A stretch of DNA of 64,000 nt, taken from positions 278,374 to 342,373 of the forward strand of contig NZ_FODF01000001.1 of NCBI RefSeq assembly GCF_900110295.1, given 5' to 3'. The notes under the pieces are model-generated. The model did not search any database. It was not told the origin of the DNA and saw only the letters and a list, made by a program, of their open reading frames with translations. The position numbers and the translations under genes are program-made. Shown here piece by piece: positions 1 through 10,317 of this stretch; position 1 is the stretch's first letter; each line of letters begins with the position of its first letter. Origin of the DNA: Peptostreptococcus russellii. GTDB lineage: Bacteria; Bacillota; Clostridia; Peptostreptococcales; Peptostreptococcaceae.

Positions 1-2
1 AA

Positions 3-1673
3 AAAAATGAAAACAATCAAAAGAAAGAAAAAGTTGCAATAAACATAGGAGTTCTATACAAAGGAAAAGTTACAACAGAACCTGTAGAATTTGAACTTGC
101 TAGTCCATTTGAAACAATTAAGGTTAATAGCAATGATGGAAGACTTAAAACTGAGTTATTGGAAGATATTACATACACTGTAAAAGTGAATAATAATAAA
201 TATGATGTAGTTGCATTTCCACTTGTTATAAAAGATAAGTCAGAATATAATATGGGTAAATATCCATATAATCACTCTACTTGTGAATTAGTAGAAAATA
301 TAGATTTATTAGACAAGAATGAAGCAAAAATGTATAATAGTTCAGTTTTATGCCCATCAGGTAAGACTAAAGTGGAAGGAATGAAGTTCAATAACCTTCA
401 GTTAGCAGTGGATTATGTAGATCTTGCCAAGTATCCAAGTCTAAAAGGGAAAGATGTGCTTGGACTAGACATAAACTTGAAAAACCCATTTAGATGTGAA
501 GTGTCTAAGTTATATGGAGACTTTACAATAACAAGAAAACTTGAAAATGGTAAAAAAGTAAAATCAGTTTACTTTATAAAAGATGGAGAGGAAAAGCAAA
601 AACTTGAATTTACACAGGATGAAAATTTTGCAAAAATAAAAGCAGACAGTATTTCAATGTACCCTCTTGTAATAGAGTTTGAAAAAGGAAAGGGCGTAAC
701 TGGATCTGGAGCTAATTCTTCAGGAGGCGGAGGTTCATCTTCTTCATCAACAACAATTACAAAAAAAGAAGAAAATGTAACTACAAATTCTGTATTCACA
801 AGACTTCAGAAAGAAAATAAAGTAAATAGAATTGCTGGAGAAAATAGAAAACAAACTGCAGTAGAAATATCCAAGAAAAACTATAAAAAGGCAGATACAG
901 TAATAATAGCAAGAGCAGATTCATATGCAGATGCATTATCTTCAGCACCACTTGCAAAATCGATGAATGCACCAATACTTCTTTCAGATACTAATAGACT
1001 GGATGACTTTATTATACAAGAAATAAAGAGACTTGGAGCAAGTAATGTAGTAATAGTTGGTGGAGAAAACAGCATTGATAAAAATATAGAATCTACACTT
1101 TCTAAAATTATTAAAAATGGTGTAGACAGAGTAGCTGGAGAAAATAGATATCAGACAGCAGAAAAAATAGCTGAACTTGTAAATAAAAACATATCTAAAT
1201 CAAATGAGGCAGTAGTTGCATCAGGTGAAAATTGGGCAGATGCATTATGTGCAAGTGCATTTGCATCAAAAAATAACATGCCTATAGTACTTGTAAATAA
1301 TAAAACTTCTAAAAACGAAATAGACAAACAGATGAAGAATCTTGGAGTAAAGAAAGTGTATATTATTGGAGGAGAAAACTCTATAAACAAGAATATAGAA
1401 AAAAAATTACCTAAGTTAATAGAAAGGATAGCAGGAAAAGATAGATACGAAACATCTGCAAAAATTGCTCAGTATGGATTTAAAGATTCAAAGAAGGCAT
1501 TTCTTGCATCAGGAGAAAACTTCGCAGATGCTTTAGTAATAGGGCCTGTAGCAGGTAATGTAGACGCACCTATTTTACTTTCAAATAAAGACGAAAGTAA
1601 AACAGCTTTAACAGATAATCATAATAGTCTTGAAAGCTTAACAATAATAGGTGGAAAAAATAGTCTTAAATAA
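3..1673 (+). CDS. CWB2-anchored surface protein (5' end outside window)
   Basis: The frame is open from the first bases of the window (codon phase at base 3), so this is the C-terminal 556 residues of a longer protein; an internal TTG at 159 is not a believable start. The N-terminal half visible here is an unrecognised extracellular-type region. It is followed by a Gly/Ser-rich linker (about residues 230-260) and then three CWB2 (PF04122) repeats. Each repeat has the R(I/V)AG(E/K)xR..TA opening, the D(A)L..AP.A core and the VVGGxxSI-type end (here VIVGGENSI, IIGGENSI, IIGGKNSL). CWB2 triplets bind secondary wall polymers and hold S-layer-type proteins noncovalently on clostridial cell walls. 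The ligand-binding function of the upstream region is unknown. Confidence 0.88.
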   Translation, partial: KNENNQKKEKVAINIGVLYKGKVTTEPVEFELASPFETIKVNSNDGRLKTELLEDITYTVKVNNNKYDVVAFPLVIKDKSEYNMGKYPYNHSTCELVENIDLLDKNEAKMYNSSVLCPSGKTKVEGMKFNNLQLAVDYVDLAKYPSLKGKDVLGLDINLKNPFRCEVSKLYGDFTITRKLENGKKVKSVYFIKDGEEKQKLEFTQDENFAKIKADSISMYPLVIEFEKGKGVTGSGANSSGGGGSSSSSTTITKKEENVTTNSVFTRLQKENKVNRIAGENRKQTAVEISKKNYKKADTVIIARADSYADALSSAPLAKSMNAPILLSDTNRLDDFIIQEIKRLGASNVVIVGGENSIDKNIESTLSKIIKNGVDRVAGENRYQTAEKIAELVNKNISKSNEAVVASGENWADALCASAFASKNNMPIVLVNNKTSKNEIDKQMKNLGVKKVYIIGGENSINKNIEKKLPKLIERIAGKDRYETSAKIAQYGFKDSKKAFLASGENFADALVIGPVAGNVDAPILLSNKDESKTALTDNHNSLESLTIIGGKNSLK

Positions 1674-1702
1674 ATAAAAACTTCAAAATAAATAATAAAA
1701 AC

Positions 1703-1800
1703 GGTTCTATAATATTTAACGTTGATGGTAATAAAAAAGTATTCTTGGTCGAAAGGCTAGGAAGACAAAATTACTGTCAGCGTTATTTTCTTATAGAACC
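1703..1800 (+). other. 98-base near-continuous hairpin, candidate structured RNA or MITE-like element
   Basis: Three stacked helices can be read. The outer arms GGTTCTATAA (1703-1712) and TTATAGAACC (1791-1800) are perfect. The middle arms 1717-1731 and 1771-1785 give 15 pairs including three G-U. The inner arms 1739-1750 and 1755-1766 give 11 of 12 pairs and close on a GAAA tetraloop (1751-1754). The G-U-preserved pairing and GNRA loop suggest an RNA-level structure rather than chance AT pairing. It lies directly 3' of the surface-protein gene, so it may act as a terminator or RNA 3' stabiliser; the terminal inverted repeat also allows a small mobile element. Function is inference. Confidence 0.55.
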
Positions 1801-1803
1801 TTT

Positions 1804-1829
1804 AAAACTGACTTTATAGCAGTTTTTAT
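1804..1829 (+). terminator. Rho-independent terminator
   Basis: A 7-bp stem AAAACTG/CAGTTTT with a 9-base loop runs into a T run. It sits just after the 98-base hairpin and probably ends the surface-protein transcript. Confidence 0.5.
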
Positions 1830-1856
1830 TGACACGCAAAAAATTAAGTAATATTA

Positions 1857-1892
1857 TAAATTAAAGGAAGGTTGGATTTTCGCCAGCCTTCC
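1857..1892 (-). terminator. Terminator downstream of malQ
   Basis: Arms GGAAGGTTGG (1866-1875) and CCAGCCTTCC (1883-1892) form a 10-bp stem with one G-U. Reading the minus strand, it is followed by a T-rich tail, so it ends the malQ transcript. Confidence 0.7.
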
Positions 1893-1921
1893 CAATAATC
1901 AAATATTTATTTTTATGTTCC

Positions 1922-3436
1922 TTATTTTCTTTTTAAGAATCTTCCATACAATCCTGTTATTTCAGTTATATAGTTTTCTACTTCTTTTGTTAGTTCTCCA
2001 TCTAGAAGTCTAAATTTCCAGTTTTTCTCTATTGTCGATGGAGTATTTATTCTTGCCCATCCACCAAAATCCAACCAATCTTGAATAGGTATAATTGCCG
2101 TATCAGAACAAGATGCCATTACAGCTCTTATAAAGCCTTCTGTATATTTATCATAGCTGTCTAGTCTTAGATATTTCATTGCATATTCTCTTTGACCATC
2201 GAATGTTGTTTCCAACCATTCTGCAAGAGTCTTGTTGTCATGTGTTCCAGTATAGGCTACTGTGTTTTTGTAGTATCTATGGGGAAGATTTAGGTTGTCA
2301 GCGTCTGAGTTAAATCCGAATTGAATTACCTTCATTCCAGGGTAAGTTGTATATTCTAAAAGTTCTCTTACATCTTCTGTAATAATTCCTAAATCTTCAG
2401 CGACAATATTTGTGTTTTTAACTTTATTTTTAACTATATTAAAGAAGTTTTTTCCTGGTCCTTTTATCCATTTTCCTTCTTTAGGATTTTTTGTCTTTTT
2501 ATCTATGGAATAAAAGCTTTCAAAAGCTCTGAAATGATCTATTCTAAGGATATCATAGACTTCAAATGATTTTTTTATTCTTTCAACCCACCATTTGTAA
2601 GCCGTAGATTTTAAGTACTCCCAATCGTAAAGAGGGTTTCCCCAGCATTGTCCTTCGCTTGAAAATTCGTCTGGTGGTACACCGGCTATACAACTTACTT
2701 CTAGGTTTTCATCTGTTAAAAACATTTCTCTATGAAAGTAAAAATCTGAACTATCTTGAGAAATATATATTGGCATATCTCCAAAGATTTCTACGGAATT
2801 TTTATTTGCATATTCTTTTAATTTATCCCATTGTTCGTAAAATTTATATTGTAAAAATTTATTGTAATTAAATATTTCTTTATATTCTTCTAATATTTCT
2901 TCATCTGCACTTTTCAGTTCATCAAAATTTTTTACGATTTTCCAGTCCCAATATGCTTTGTTTTGATTAATATGTTTCATGGACATATAGCTACAGTATT
3001 CTTCTAACCAAAAATGATTTTCTTCACAAAATTTATTATATTTCTTTTTTGAGGAAGTGGGTAGAAGTTTAAAGTTTTTAAAGGCTTCTTTTAAAAGTAT
3101 TTCTTTAAGTGCTCTTGCTTTTTCGTAATCAATATATCTCGGATCTGTTTCATATTTATCCTTAGGAATAGAAGAAACAAATTCTTCACTTAATAAGGCT
3201 TCCTCTAAAAGTAGATCTATATCGATAAAATCTGGATTTCCTGAAAAAGCTCCACTTGTTTTATAAGGAGAGTAGTATTCATCTGCACTAGTCGATGTTA
3301 TTGGTAAAACTTGCCATATTGTTTGCCCTGTTCTTGCTAAAAAATCTATGAAATTATATGCCTCTTTACCTAGACTTCCTATGCCATATTTTGAAGCTAG
3401 TGAAAAGATTGGGAGTAGTATACCTGCTTTTCTCAT
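1922..3436 (-). CDS. malQ: 4-alpha-glucanotransferase (amylomaltase, GH77)
   Basis: This 504-residue protein matches the usual MalQ length. It transfers 4-alpha-glucan segments between maltodextrins in the cytoplasm, recycling the short chains left by glycogen or starch breakdown. GH77 signatures visible are GDMPIYIS (about 219), LRIDHFRAF with the nucleophile Asp near 300, VAEDLG with the acid/base Glu near 347, and TGTHDNKT near 395. The N-terminus SKYGIGSLGKEAYNFIDFL is typical of the family. The ATG follows a clear AGAAGGTG SD. It lies 27 bases after the GH13 gene, so the two are almost certainly co-transcribed and diverge from the glg operon. Confidence 0.96.
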   Translation of the reverse strand: MRKAGILLPIFSLASKYGIGSLGKEAYNFIDFLARTGQTIWQVLPITSTSADEYYSPYKTSGAFSGNPDFIDIDLLLEEALLSEEFVSSIPKDKYETDPRYIDYEKARALKEILLKEAFKNFKLLPTSSKKKYNKFCEENHFWLEEYCSYMSMKHINQNKAYWDWKIVKNFDELKSADEEILEEYKEIFNYNKFLQYKFYEQWDKLKEYANKNSVEIFGDMPIYISQDSSDFYFHREMFLTDENLEVSCIAGVPPDEFSSEGQCWGNPLYDWEYLKSTAYKWWVERIKKSFEVYDILRIDHFRAFESFYSIDKKTKNPKEGKWIKGPGKNFFNIVKNKVKNTNIVAEDLGIITEDVRELLEYTTYPGMKVIQFGFNSDADNLNLPHRYYKNTVAYTGTHDNKTLAEWLETTFDGQREYAMKYLRLDSYDKYTEGFIRAVMASCSDTAIIPIQDWLDFGGWARINTPSTIEKNWKFRLLDGELTKEVENYITEITGLYGRFLKRK

Positions 3437-3463
3437 ATTATCACCTTCTAAATTTGAGTAATT

Positions 3464-5365
3464 TTAACTTCTGTCTATTGCGTTTTTAAATACAATACTA
3501 TCTCTGCTGTGATATTTTTCATTCAATAATATTGCTGTATATGATTCAGGTCCTATAAGAATACCGTATTCTGTCATATAAGCTTCTTTGTTTCCATATA
3601 TCCATGTAGCAGATTTGTCCATATCTATAATTATGGCTTTATCTGAAAGGTTTACTACACAAAGAATGTTACTTCTCAAATAGGCGATGTGTTTTTTGCC
3701 AAAGTCAATTAATTTAAAACCTGTGATAAAGTTATCTCTAAATTTTTTTCTAAATGAAGTAAGTTCTTTATAGTGTTCCAATAGCTCCATATCTATATTT
3801 TCGTAATCGAAAGCAGCTCTGTTGAAAGGGTCTTTAAATCCCTGCATACCTATTTCATCTCCATAATAAATTGATGGAATACCAGGCAAAGTAAATTGTA
3901 GAAAAGATGCAAATTTTACAAGTTCAGATGATTTATTGTATTCTTCAGAACTTAATTTAAAATATTTGCTATCCTCATATTTAACAGTAGATATATCTAC
4001 TCCTAATGCAGTTATTATTCTTTCTATATCGTGGCTAGATAGGAGATTCATAAGCGTATCTATTGCTGGTCTTGGGTAATTGTTTATGATTTCTGATATA
4101 TTGTTTGAGAAAGCAGCAGCATCTTTATTTATTAAAAAGTCTACAATTGCATTTCTCCAGGGATAATTCATAACAGAATCCATTTGTTGCCCTAATAAAT
4201 ATCTTCTATTTAATCCGTATGCTACTTTATTACTAGCGTCTTCCCATACTTCACCTATTAAAAGAGCATCTTCATCATAGTTTTTTACAGTTTTTCTAAT
4301 TTTATCTAGAAAAGAATCTGGAAGTTCGTCTATTACATCTAGTCTCCAACCACTAGCGCCCATTTTTTGCCAATAATTTAAGACTCCATTTTCTTCATTA
4401 CAGATAAAGTCTATATAGTCCTTATTTTCTTTGTTAATAGTAGGGAGGTTATCAAATCCCCACCAAGAATCGTATTTATCTGGATAGTCTATAAAGCTAT
4501 ACCAAGGATAGTAGCGAGACTTTATAGAGTTATATGCTCCAATTTCAGGGTAGTTGCTCTCCTTATTAAAGTATATGCTGTCTGACCCAGTATGATTAAA
4601 AACACCATCAAGAATTATTTTTATATTCTTGTCTTTAAGTTTATGACATAAATCCAAAAAAATTTTATTATTGCCCAAATAAGGATCAACATTGAAATAG
4701 TTTGCTGTTGAATATCTGTGGTTTTCGGCACTTTCAAATATAGGGTTTAAATATATAAGATCTATGTTTAAATCTTTAAGATATTCAAGTCTATCGTATA
4801 TTCCATCTAAATTTCCCATAAAAAAGTCTTTTGCCGAGTATAGTTTAGTATCCAAGGGTGAGTTTGGTATATTATACCAACTGTCCTGTTTTGTTCTCTC
4901 TATTTCATTTACTGCCATTTCTGCGTGATAGTTTGGTGAACAATAAAATCTATCTGGAAATATTTGATACATTATTCCACCTTTTATCCAGTCTGGAGTG
5001 CTAAATTCTTCATCATAAACTGTTAATTGCCAAGGTATAATATGATCTGAAATTTTTGCTTCTCCATTTACTTTTGAAACTATATTTATTTTGCTATCAT
5101 CTAGAATTTCAAAAAAGTAAAAGTATATGCCAGTTTGGAGAGAGTCTATGCTTGTTGAGTAAACATAGTAATCAGTAATTTTATTTATTTTTTTCATTTC
5201 AAATTTTAATACATCTGACTTGTCTGTATTATTATAAAGTAGTAAGTTTATGGAATTGTGCTTAAAATTTTCGTGTAAAAGTATTCTAATCTCTTTTTTC
5301 TCATTATTCCTAATAGCACCGATTGGTTTATTAAATTCAATAGGTGAGTAAATAATTTCTTTCAT
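3464..5365 (-). CDS. GH13 alpha-amylase family protein (neopullulanase/cyclomaltodextrinase-like)
   Basis: A 633-residue glycoside hydrolase. About 120 N-terminal residues form a beta-rich domain of the CBM34 type. The GH13 barrel begins at WIKGGIMYQIFPDRF (about 127). Conserved regions are DGVFNHTG (I), GWRLDVIDE with the nucleophile Asp (II, about 343), LLIGEVWED with the acid/base Glu (III, about 370) and LLSSHDIER (IV, about 443). MYQIFPDRF and the N-terminal domain favour the neopullulanase/maltogenic subgroup, acting on maltodextrins or cyclodextrins. There is no signal peptide, so it is cytoplasmic. The ATG is preceded by an AAGGGAGG SD. It is the first gene of the malQ operon; exact specificity cannot be read from sequence. 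Confidence 0.9.
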   Translation of the reverse strand: MKEIIYSPIEFNKPIGAIRNNEKKEIRILLHENFKHNSINLLLYNNTDKSDVLKFEMKKINKITDYYVYSTSIDSLQTGIYFYFFEILDDSKINIVSKVNGEAKISDHIIPWQLTVYDEEFSTPDWIKGGIMYQIFPDRFYCSPNYHAEMAVNEIERTKQDSWYNIPNSPLDTKLYSAKDFFMGNLDGIYDRLEYLKDLNIDLIYLNPIFESAENHRYSTANYFNVDPYLGNNKIFLDLCHKLKDKNIKIILDGVFNHTGSDSIYFNKESNYPEIGAYNSIKSRYYPWYSFIDYPDKYDSWWGFDNLPTINKENKDYIDFICNEENGVLNYWQKMGASGWRLDVIDELPDSFLDKIRKTVKNYDEDALLIGEVWEDASNKVAYGLNRRYLLGQQMDSVMNYPWRNAIVDFLINKDAAAFSNNISEIINNYPRPAIDTLMNLLSSHDIERIITALGVDISTVKYEDSKYFKLSSEEYNKSSELVKFASFLQFTLPGIPSIYYGDEIGMQGFKDPFNRAAFDYENIDMELLEHYKELTSFRKKFRDNFITGFKLIDFGKKHIAYLRSNILCVVNLSDKAIIIDMDKSATWIYGNKEAYMTEYGILIGPESYTAILLNEKYHSRDSIVFKNAIDRS

Positions 5366-5995
5366 ATTAGTTGCCTCCCTTCCTAAATTTTATCTATTAT
5401 TCTTATAATACATTATATACCATTTAATTATAGTATATATCAAGTTATTAGTTAAAAAAATATCTTTTTAGTTAGCTTTTTAATTATGTTTTCTAGTATT
5501 TAATCTATTTTATTTATTATAGCTACGAAAAACAGATATAAATTAATATATATTTTAAAATTTTAAGTAAATATCTGAAAATTTTATATTTATGTTAAAT
5601 AGATTTATTTGATTAAATAATATTAAAGTATTTCTTTTTTAAAAAAATTCTCAAATATAAGTTATGTATTTTTTTATAGGAATATTTCATAATTTATACA
5701 TATAGATGTAGTATAATATTTATATGAATTTCTAAATAGTAAAGCTAGATTAGTGTTACTGTATTTTTTGAAAAAGTCAAAGAAAGAGTACTTATTTTAA
5801 AAAACATTTTCCTTGTATATTTTTTAAATATTGATGATACTTATCTGAAAACTTGCAAAATACTAGTGTGAAATTGTCATTTATATGATAGTATTATTAT
5901 AAGGTTAGTATTTATATTTAAAAATAGCTATAAAAAAAACAATATAAATTCTATTATATCGAGAATATTAATGTTCAAATGGGGTGAATAAGTCT
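5366..5995. other. AT-rich divergent intergenic region
   Basis: About 630 bases separate the minus-strand amylase gene from plus-strand glgB. No open frame of note is present. It must carry promoters for both directions; the best plus-strand candidate is listed separately, and a TATAAT is also visible near 5712. No riboswitch or clear operator was recognised. Confidence 0.6.
5874..5903 (+). promoter_or_regulatory. Predicted sigma-A promoter of the glg operon
   Basis: TTGTCA (5874-5879), 18-base spacer, TATAAG (5898-5903), about 90 bases upstream of the glgB start. Found by inspection only; other AT-rich matches exist nearby. Confidence 0.4.
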
Positions 5996-7861
5996 ATGAA
6001 TACATTTAAAAGGGATGAAATGGCAGAGTATCTTTTTCATGAAGGAAGAAACTACAAGTCTTATGAATATTTTGGTTCTTTTTTAGATAAGGATTGTTGT
6101 ACTTTCAGAGTGTGGGCTCCAAATGCTAAGAGAGTTTATGTAACAGGTGAATTTTGTAATTGGGAAGCTAAAAAGTACGAGGCTAAAAAAATTACAGAAG
6201 CTGGTATATATGAATGTGAAATTAAAGGTGTTAAGAAGTTTGACTGCTACAAATATGTATTTGAAACTGCAGATGGAAGAATTATCTATAAATCAGATCC
6301 ATATGCAAGGCACTTTGAAACAAGACCTGGAACTTCTTCTAAGGTCTATAATATTTCAGAATATGAGTGGTCAGATAAAGATTGGATGAAGGAAAGAGAA
6401 GTTCCATATAACAAGGCTATGAATATTTATGAGCTTCATTTGGGCTCATGGAAGTTAAAAGATGATGGAAGTTTTTATTCATATCTTGAATTAGCTGAAG
6501 ATTTGGTTAATTATGTAAAGAAAATGAACTATACACACATAGAAATTCTCCCTATTATGGAACATCCCTATGATAAATCTTGGGGGTATCAAGTTACTGG
6601 TTATTTTGCACCAACTTCAAGATACGGGCTTCCTGAAGAATTTATGCACTTTGTCGATGAGTGCCATAAAAATAATATTGGTGTTATTTTGGATTGGGTT
6701 CCAGGACATTTTCCAAAAGATGAGTCTGGACTTTGTGAGTTTGATGGTGGATATGTATATGAGTATTCAGATTCAAGAAAGATGGAGCATAAGGAATGGG
6801 GAACTAGGGTTTTTGATTACAGCAGAAATGAAGTTCTTTCTTTTTTAATTTCAAATGCAGTTTATTGGATTGAAAAATATCATATAGATGGTCTTCGTGT
6901 AGATGCAGTTTCTTCGATGTTATATTTAGACTACGGAAGAAAAAAAGGTGAGTGGATTCCAAATGAAGATGGTGGAAATTATAATTTAGAAGCTATTAAA
7001 TTTTTTAGGGATTTAAATGTTTATATAAAGGAAAACTTTTCAGGAGCAATGATGATTGCAGAAGAGTCTTCTTCTTGGCCTAAGGTTACTGCAGATGTTG
7101 AATATGGTGGATTAGGATTTAATTTTAAATGGAATATGGGTTGGATGAATGATTCTCTTGACTACTTGTCTACAGATCCATTTTTTAGAAAGGGAGTTCA
7201 CGATAAGATGACATTTTCTCTAACATATGCTTTTTCTGAAAATTATATTTTGCCATTGTCTCATGATGAAGTGGTTCATGGCAAAAAATCTATACTAGAC
7301 AAGGCAGATGTTGAATTTGAAAATAAATTTAGTAATATGAGAGCTTTTATAGCATATATGTTTGCACATCCTGGCAAGAAGCTTACTTTTATGGGTTGTG
7401 ATATTTCACAGGTTATTGAATGGGATGAGAGCAAGGAGCTTGACTGGATGCTTCTAGATTATCCACTACATGAAAAAAATCATAGATTTATAAAGGAGTT
7501 AAATAAGGTCTACCTAAACAATTCTACTCTTTGGGAGAATGATACTTCTTGGTCTGGTTTTAAGTGGAATACAGTAGACGATTCTAAAAATAATGTTTTG
7601 GCATTTACTAGAAAAGATAAAAAGGGAAATGAACTTCTCCTTGTAAGCAACTTTTCATCTCAACATCTTAAAAAGTATAAGATAGGTGTTGATAAAAAAC
7701 AAAAGTATAGTATTTTAATGAATACGGATGCAAAAAAATATGGTGGAAACGGATTTGTAAATAGGAATCTTCGTTCTGTAAAGGAAAAATGGAATAATTT
7801 TGATTATACTCTAAAGCTTAATATTCCACCGTTTTCAACAATGTATTTAGTTAAAAAATAG
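5996..7861 (+). CDS. glgB: 1,4-alpha-glucan branching enzyme (GH13)
   Basis: GlgB introduces alpha-1,6 branches into glycogen. Residues of about 40-130 form the CBM48 domain (TFRVWAPNAKRVYVTGEFCNW). The GH13 barrel contains VILDWVPGHFP, GLRVDAVSSMLY with the nucleophile Asp, MIAEESSSWP with the acid/base Glu, and LPLSHDEVVHGK. The start is set at ATG 5996, not the upstream in-frame GTG at 5984, because that GTG lies inside the SD GGGGTGA (5981-5987), which is well spaced for the ATG. The resulting 621 residues fit the family. It is the first gene of glgBCDAP, with 20 bases to glgC. Confidence 0.95.
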   Translation: MNTFKRDEMAEYLFHEGRNYKSYEYFGSFLDKDCCTFRVWAPNAKRVYVTGEFCNWEAKKYEAKKITEAGIYECEIKGVKKFDCYKYVFETADGRIIYKSDPYARHFETRPGTSSKVYNISEYEWSDKDWMKEREVPYNKAMNIYELHLGSWKLKDDGSFYSYLELAEDLVNYVKKMNYTHIEILPIMEHPYDKSWGYQVTGYFAPTSRYGLPEEFMHFVDECHKNNIGVILDWVPGHFPKDESGLCEFDGGYVYEYSDSRKMEHKEWGTRVFDYSRNEVLSFLISNAVYWIEKYHIDGLRVDAVSSMLYLDYGRKKGEWIPNEDGGNYNLEAIKFFRDLNVYIKENFSGAMMIAEESSSWPKVTADVEYGGLGFNFKWNMGWMNDSLDYLSTDPFFRKGVHDKMTFSLTYAFSENYILPLSHDEVVHGKKSILDKADVEFENKFSNMRAFIAYMFAHPGKKLTFMGCDISQVIEWDESKELDWMLLDYPLHEKNHRFIKELNKVYLNNSTLWENDTSWSGFKWNTVDDSKNNVLAFTRKDKKGNELLLVSNFSSQHLKKYKIGVDKKQKYSILMNTDAKKYGGNGFVNRNLRSVKEKWNNFDYTLKLNIPPFSTMYLVKK

Positions 7862-7881
7862 AGTGATTGAGAGGTATTATT

Positions 7882-9069
7882 ATGAGTCTAAAAAAAGAAA
7901 TTGTAGCAATGTTATTAGCAGGTGGACAGGGAACTCGCCTTCAGACTTTAACTAAAACAATGGCAAAGCCAGCAGTTCCATTTGGTGGAAAGTATAGAAT
8001 AATAGATTTTCCATTATCAAATTGTGTAAACTCAGGAATTTCTACAGTAGGCGTTTTGACACAGTTTATGCCACTTGAATTAAATTCTTATATGGGCAAT
8101 GGTTCGCCATGGGATTTAGATAGAATGGATGGAGGTTTATCTATTCTTCCACCATATACTGGCGGAGAAACTGGAGATTGGTACAAAGGTACTGCAAATG
8201 CCATATACCAAAATATGACTTATATTGAACAGTATAATCCTGAGTATGTATTGATACTTTCAGGAGATCATATATATAAAATGAACTATAATGAAATGCT
8301 AAATTTTCATAAAGAAAAAAATGCAGATTTAACTATAGCCCATATTGAAGTAAGTCTTGAAGAGGCTAGTAGATTCGGTATTTTAAATACTTTATCTGAT
8401 TTATCTGTAAGCGAATTTGTAGAAAAACCGAAAAATCCTATTTCGAGAAAAGCTTCTATGGGGATATATATTTTTAACTGGATTGAACTGAAAAAATATC
8501 TGGAAAAATGCGAAAATGCTGAAAATACTACACATGATTTCGGAAAAGATATAATACCAATGATGTTGAAGGATAATAAAAAAATATTTGCATATCCTTT
8601 CAAGGGTTATTGGAAAGATGTTGGAACAGTAGAAAGTTTGTGGCAAGCAAACATGGATCTTATACAAAAAGAAGAAGAATTTAATATTCATGATCCTCTT
8701 TGGAGAATATATTGTAGGCATTATGAATCTATGCCACAGTATATAGGAAAGACGGCAAAGCTTTCAAACTCAATGGTATCAGAAGGGACATCTGTTAAAG
8801 GGAAAGTTGTAGAATCTGTAATATCTTCAGATGTTGTTATAGAAGAAGGATCAGAGATAGTAAATAGTGTAATCATGAAAAATGCCTATATAGGCAAAGG
8901 TGTAAAAATATATAATTCAATAGTTGCAGAAGAAGCCATTATTGAAGAAGGCGCTATAGTTGGACACAAGAAAATACAATTAGGTAAGGATATGATAACT
9001 GTAGTTGCTAGCAAGGATATAATTCCTAAGAACCAAGTATTTAAAAAGGAAATAGCAGGAGGTAAATAG
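7882..9069 (+). CDS. glgC: Glucose-1-phosphate adenylyltransferase, catalytic subunit
   Basis: GlgC makes ADP-glucose from glucose-1-phosphate and ATP, the committed step of bacterial glycogen synthesis. The nucleotidyltransferase signature AGGQGTRL is at about residues 13-20, followed by [24 protein letters not shown] and SGDHIYKM. The C-terminus is a left-handed beta-helix of hexapeptide repeats. The start at ATG 7882 is chosen because GAGAGG just upstream is a good SD and an earlier in-frame TTG (7867) overlaps it; this gives 395 residues. It sits one base before glgD, and the two products are expected to form a heterotetramer. Confidence 0.96.
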   Translation: MSLKKEIVAMLLAGGQGTRLQTLTKTMAKPAVPFGGKYRIIDFPLSNCVNSGISTVGVLTQFMPLELNSYMGNGSPWDLDRMDGGLSILPPYTGGETGDWYKGTANAIYQNMTYIEQYNPEYVLILSGDHIYKMNYNEMLNFHKEKNADLTIAHIEVSLEEASRFGILNTLSDLSVSEFVEKPKNPISRKASMGIYIFNWIELKKYLEKCENAENTTHDFGKDIIPMMLKDNKKIFAYPFKGYWKDVGTVESLWQANMDLIQKEEEFNIHDPLWRIYCRHYESMPQYIGKTAKLSNSMVSEGTSVKGKVVESVISSDVVIEEGSEIVNSVIMKNAYIGKGVKIYNSIVAEEAIIEEGAIVGHKKIQLGKDMITVVASKDIIPKNQVFKKEIAGGK

Positions 9070-9070
9070 T

Positions 9071-10177
9071 ATGGACGCATTTTGTATTTTATTCGCAGAT
9101 ACATTTAAAAACCACGATATAGCAGGTTTTGTAAAAAATAGAAGTATGGCTTCTCTTCATGTAGGTTGCAGATATAGAATGGTAGATTTTATGCTTTCCT
9201 CTCTAGTAAAGTCATCAGTACCTAATATTGCTATACTTACAACTAAAAATTATAATTCACTAATGGATCATGTTGGTTGGGGTAAGGACTGGGATTTAAA
9301 TAGGAAAAATAGTGGTCTTAAAATAATTCCGCCTCTAGCAATATCAAATACTGAAATACCAAGAAATAAGTTTGAAGCTCTTGTAAATGCGGAGTCCTAT
9401 ATAGATTCTATGCTACAAGACTATTGTATTATTTCAGATTCTAATATAATTTGCGATATAGATTTTGCGGAAGTTTTAGACTTTCATAAAAAGAATCATG
9501 CAGATATAACAGTTTTATGTACTAAGGCTAAACCAAGACCTGGAGATATAGAAATGATGGTAGATCACAAAAGTAGAGCTTATGACTCACTTTATCATCA
9601 GTATGGAGCTAAATATGAATGTAACGCTCTTTTAAAAATAACAGTTATGCATAAGGAACTTTTAAAGAAGATTATTCAAAAAGGTAATACTTTGGGTTGG
9701 GAAGATATTGTAAGGGATTATATATCAAAGAATTTCAACAAATTAAATGTATATTCATATAATGTAAATGGATATTGCAAAGTTATAGAGAACTTAGATA
9801 GTTACTTCCAATTTAATATGGATCTTTTGAATGAAGAAATTTCTCAGGAAATTTTCTTATCAGGTACAGAAATATTAACTAGAGTAAAGGATAGTGTGCC
9901 TACTGTATACGGAAAAAATGCATCAGTGAAAAATTCACTTCTTGCAGATGGTAGTCATATTAATGGTGAGGTTGAAAATAGTATAATATTTAGAGATGTG
10001 ACTATTGAAGAAGGTGCTAGCGTTAAAAATAGTATTTTGATGTCTGGTACAGTAATTAAATCAGGAGCAAAGCTTGATTATGTAATATCTGACAAACTAG
10101 TTACTGTAAGAGAAAATAAAGAGCTAAAAGGAGATAAAAGTTGTCAGTTTACAATTCCTAAGGGAAAGATTATATAA
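9071..10177 (+). CDS. glgD: Glucose-1-phosphate adenylyltransferase regulatory subunit GlgD
   Basis: This 368-residue GlgC paralogue keeps the nucleotidyltransferase fold and C-terminal hexapeptide repeats but lacks the GGxGTRL nucleotide-binding loop, having FADTFKNHDIAGFVKNR in its place. That is the hallmark of the Firmicute GlgD subunit, which is weakly active or inactive alone and modulates GlgC. A perfect SD (GGAGG) lies in the last codons of glgC, and only one base separates the genes, implying translational coupling. A 140-base gap follows before glgA. Confidence 0.94.
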   Translation: MDAFCILFADTFKNHDIAGFVKNRSMASLHVGCRYRMVDFMLSSLVKSSVPNIAILTTKNYNSLMDHVGWGKDWDLNRKNSGLKIIPPLAISNTEIPRNKFEALVNAESYIDSMLQDYCIISDSNIICDIDFAEVLDFHKKNHADITVLCTKAKPRPGDIEMMVDHKSRAYDSLYHQYGAKYECNALLKITVMHKELLKKIIQKGNTLGWEDIVRDYISKNFNKLNVYSYNVNGYCKVIENLDSYFQFNMDLLNEEISQEIFLSGTEILTRVKDSVPTVYGKNASVKNSLLADGSHINGEVENSIIFRDVTIEEGASVKNSILMSGTVIKSGAKLDYVISDKLVTVRENKELKGDKSCQFTIPKGKII

Positions 10178-10317
10178 TTATGTTTTAACAAAAAAAGGTG
10201 TATATTTTAATTTTATAATTTAAAGTATGGCTTTTGTGACTTTATTTAGTATGGAATTATAATTTAATTTATTAAGATATAGTTGATTTTAAAATAGATA
10301 ATAGAGGTGACTTTTTA

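Noticed and set aside
159..1673. Start of the first surface protein at TTG 159
   Set aside because: The frame is open and protein-like to the window edge and there is no SD before 159, so the gene begins outside the window.
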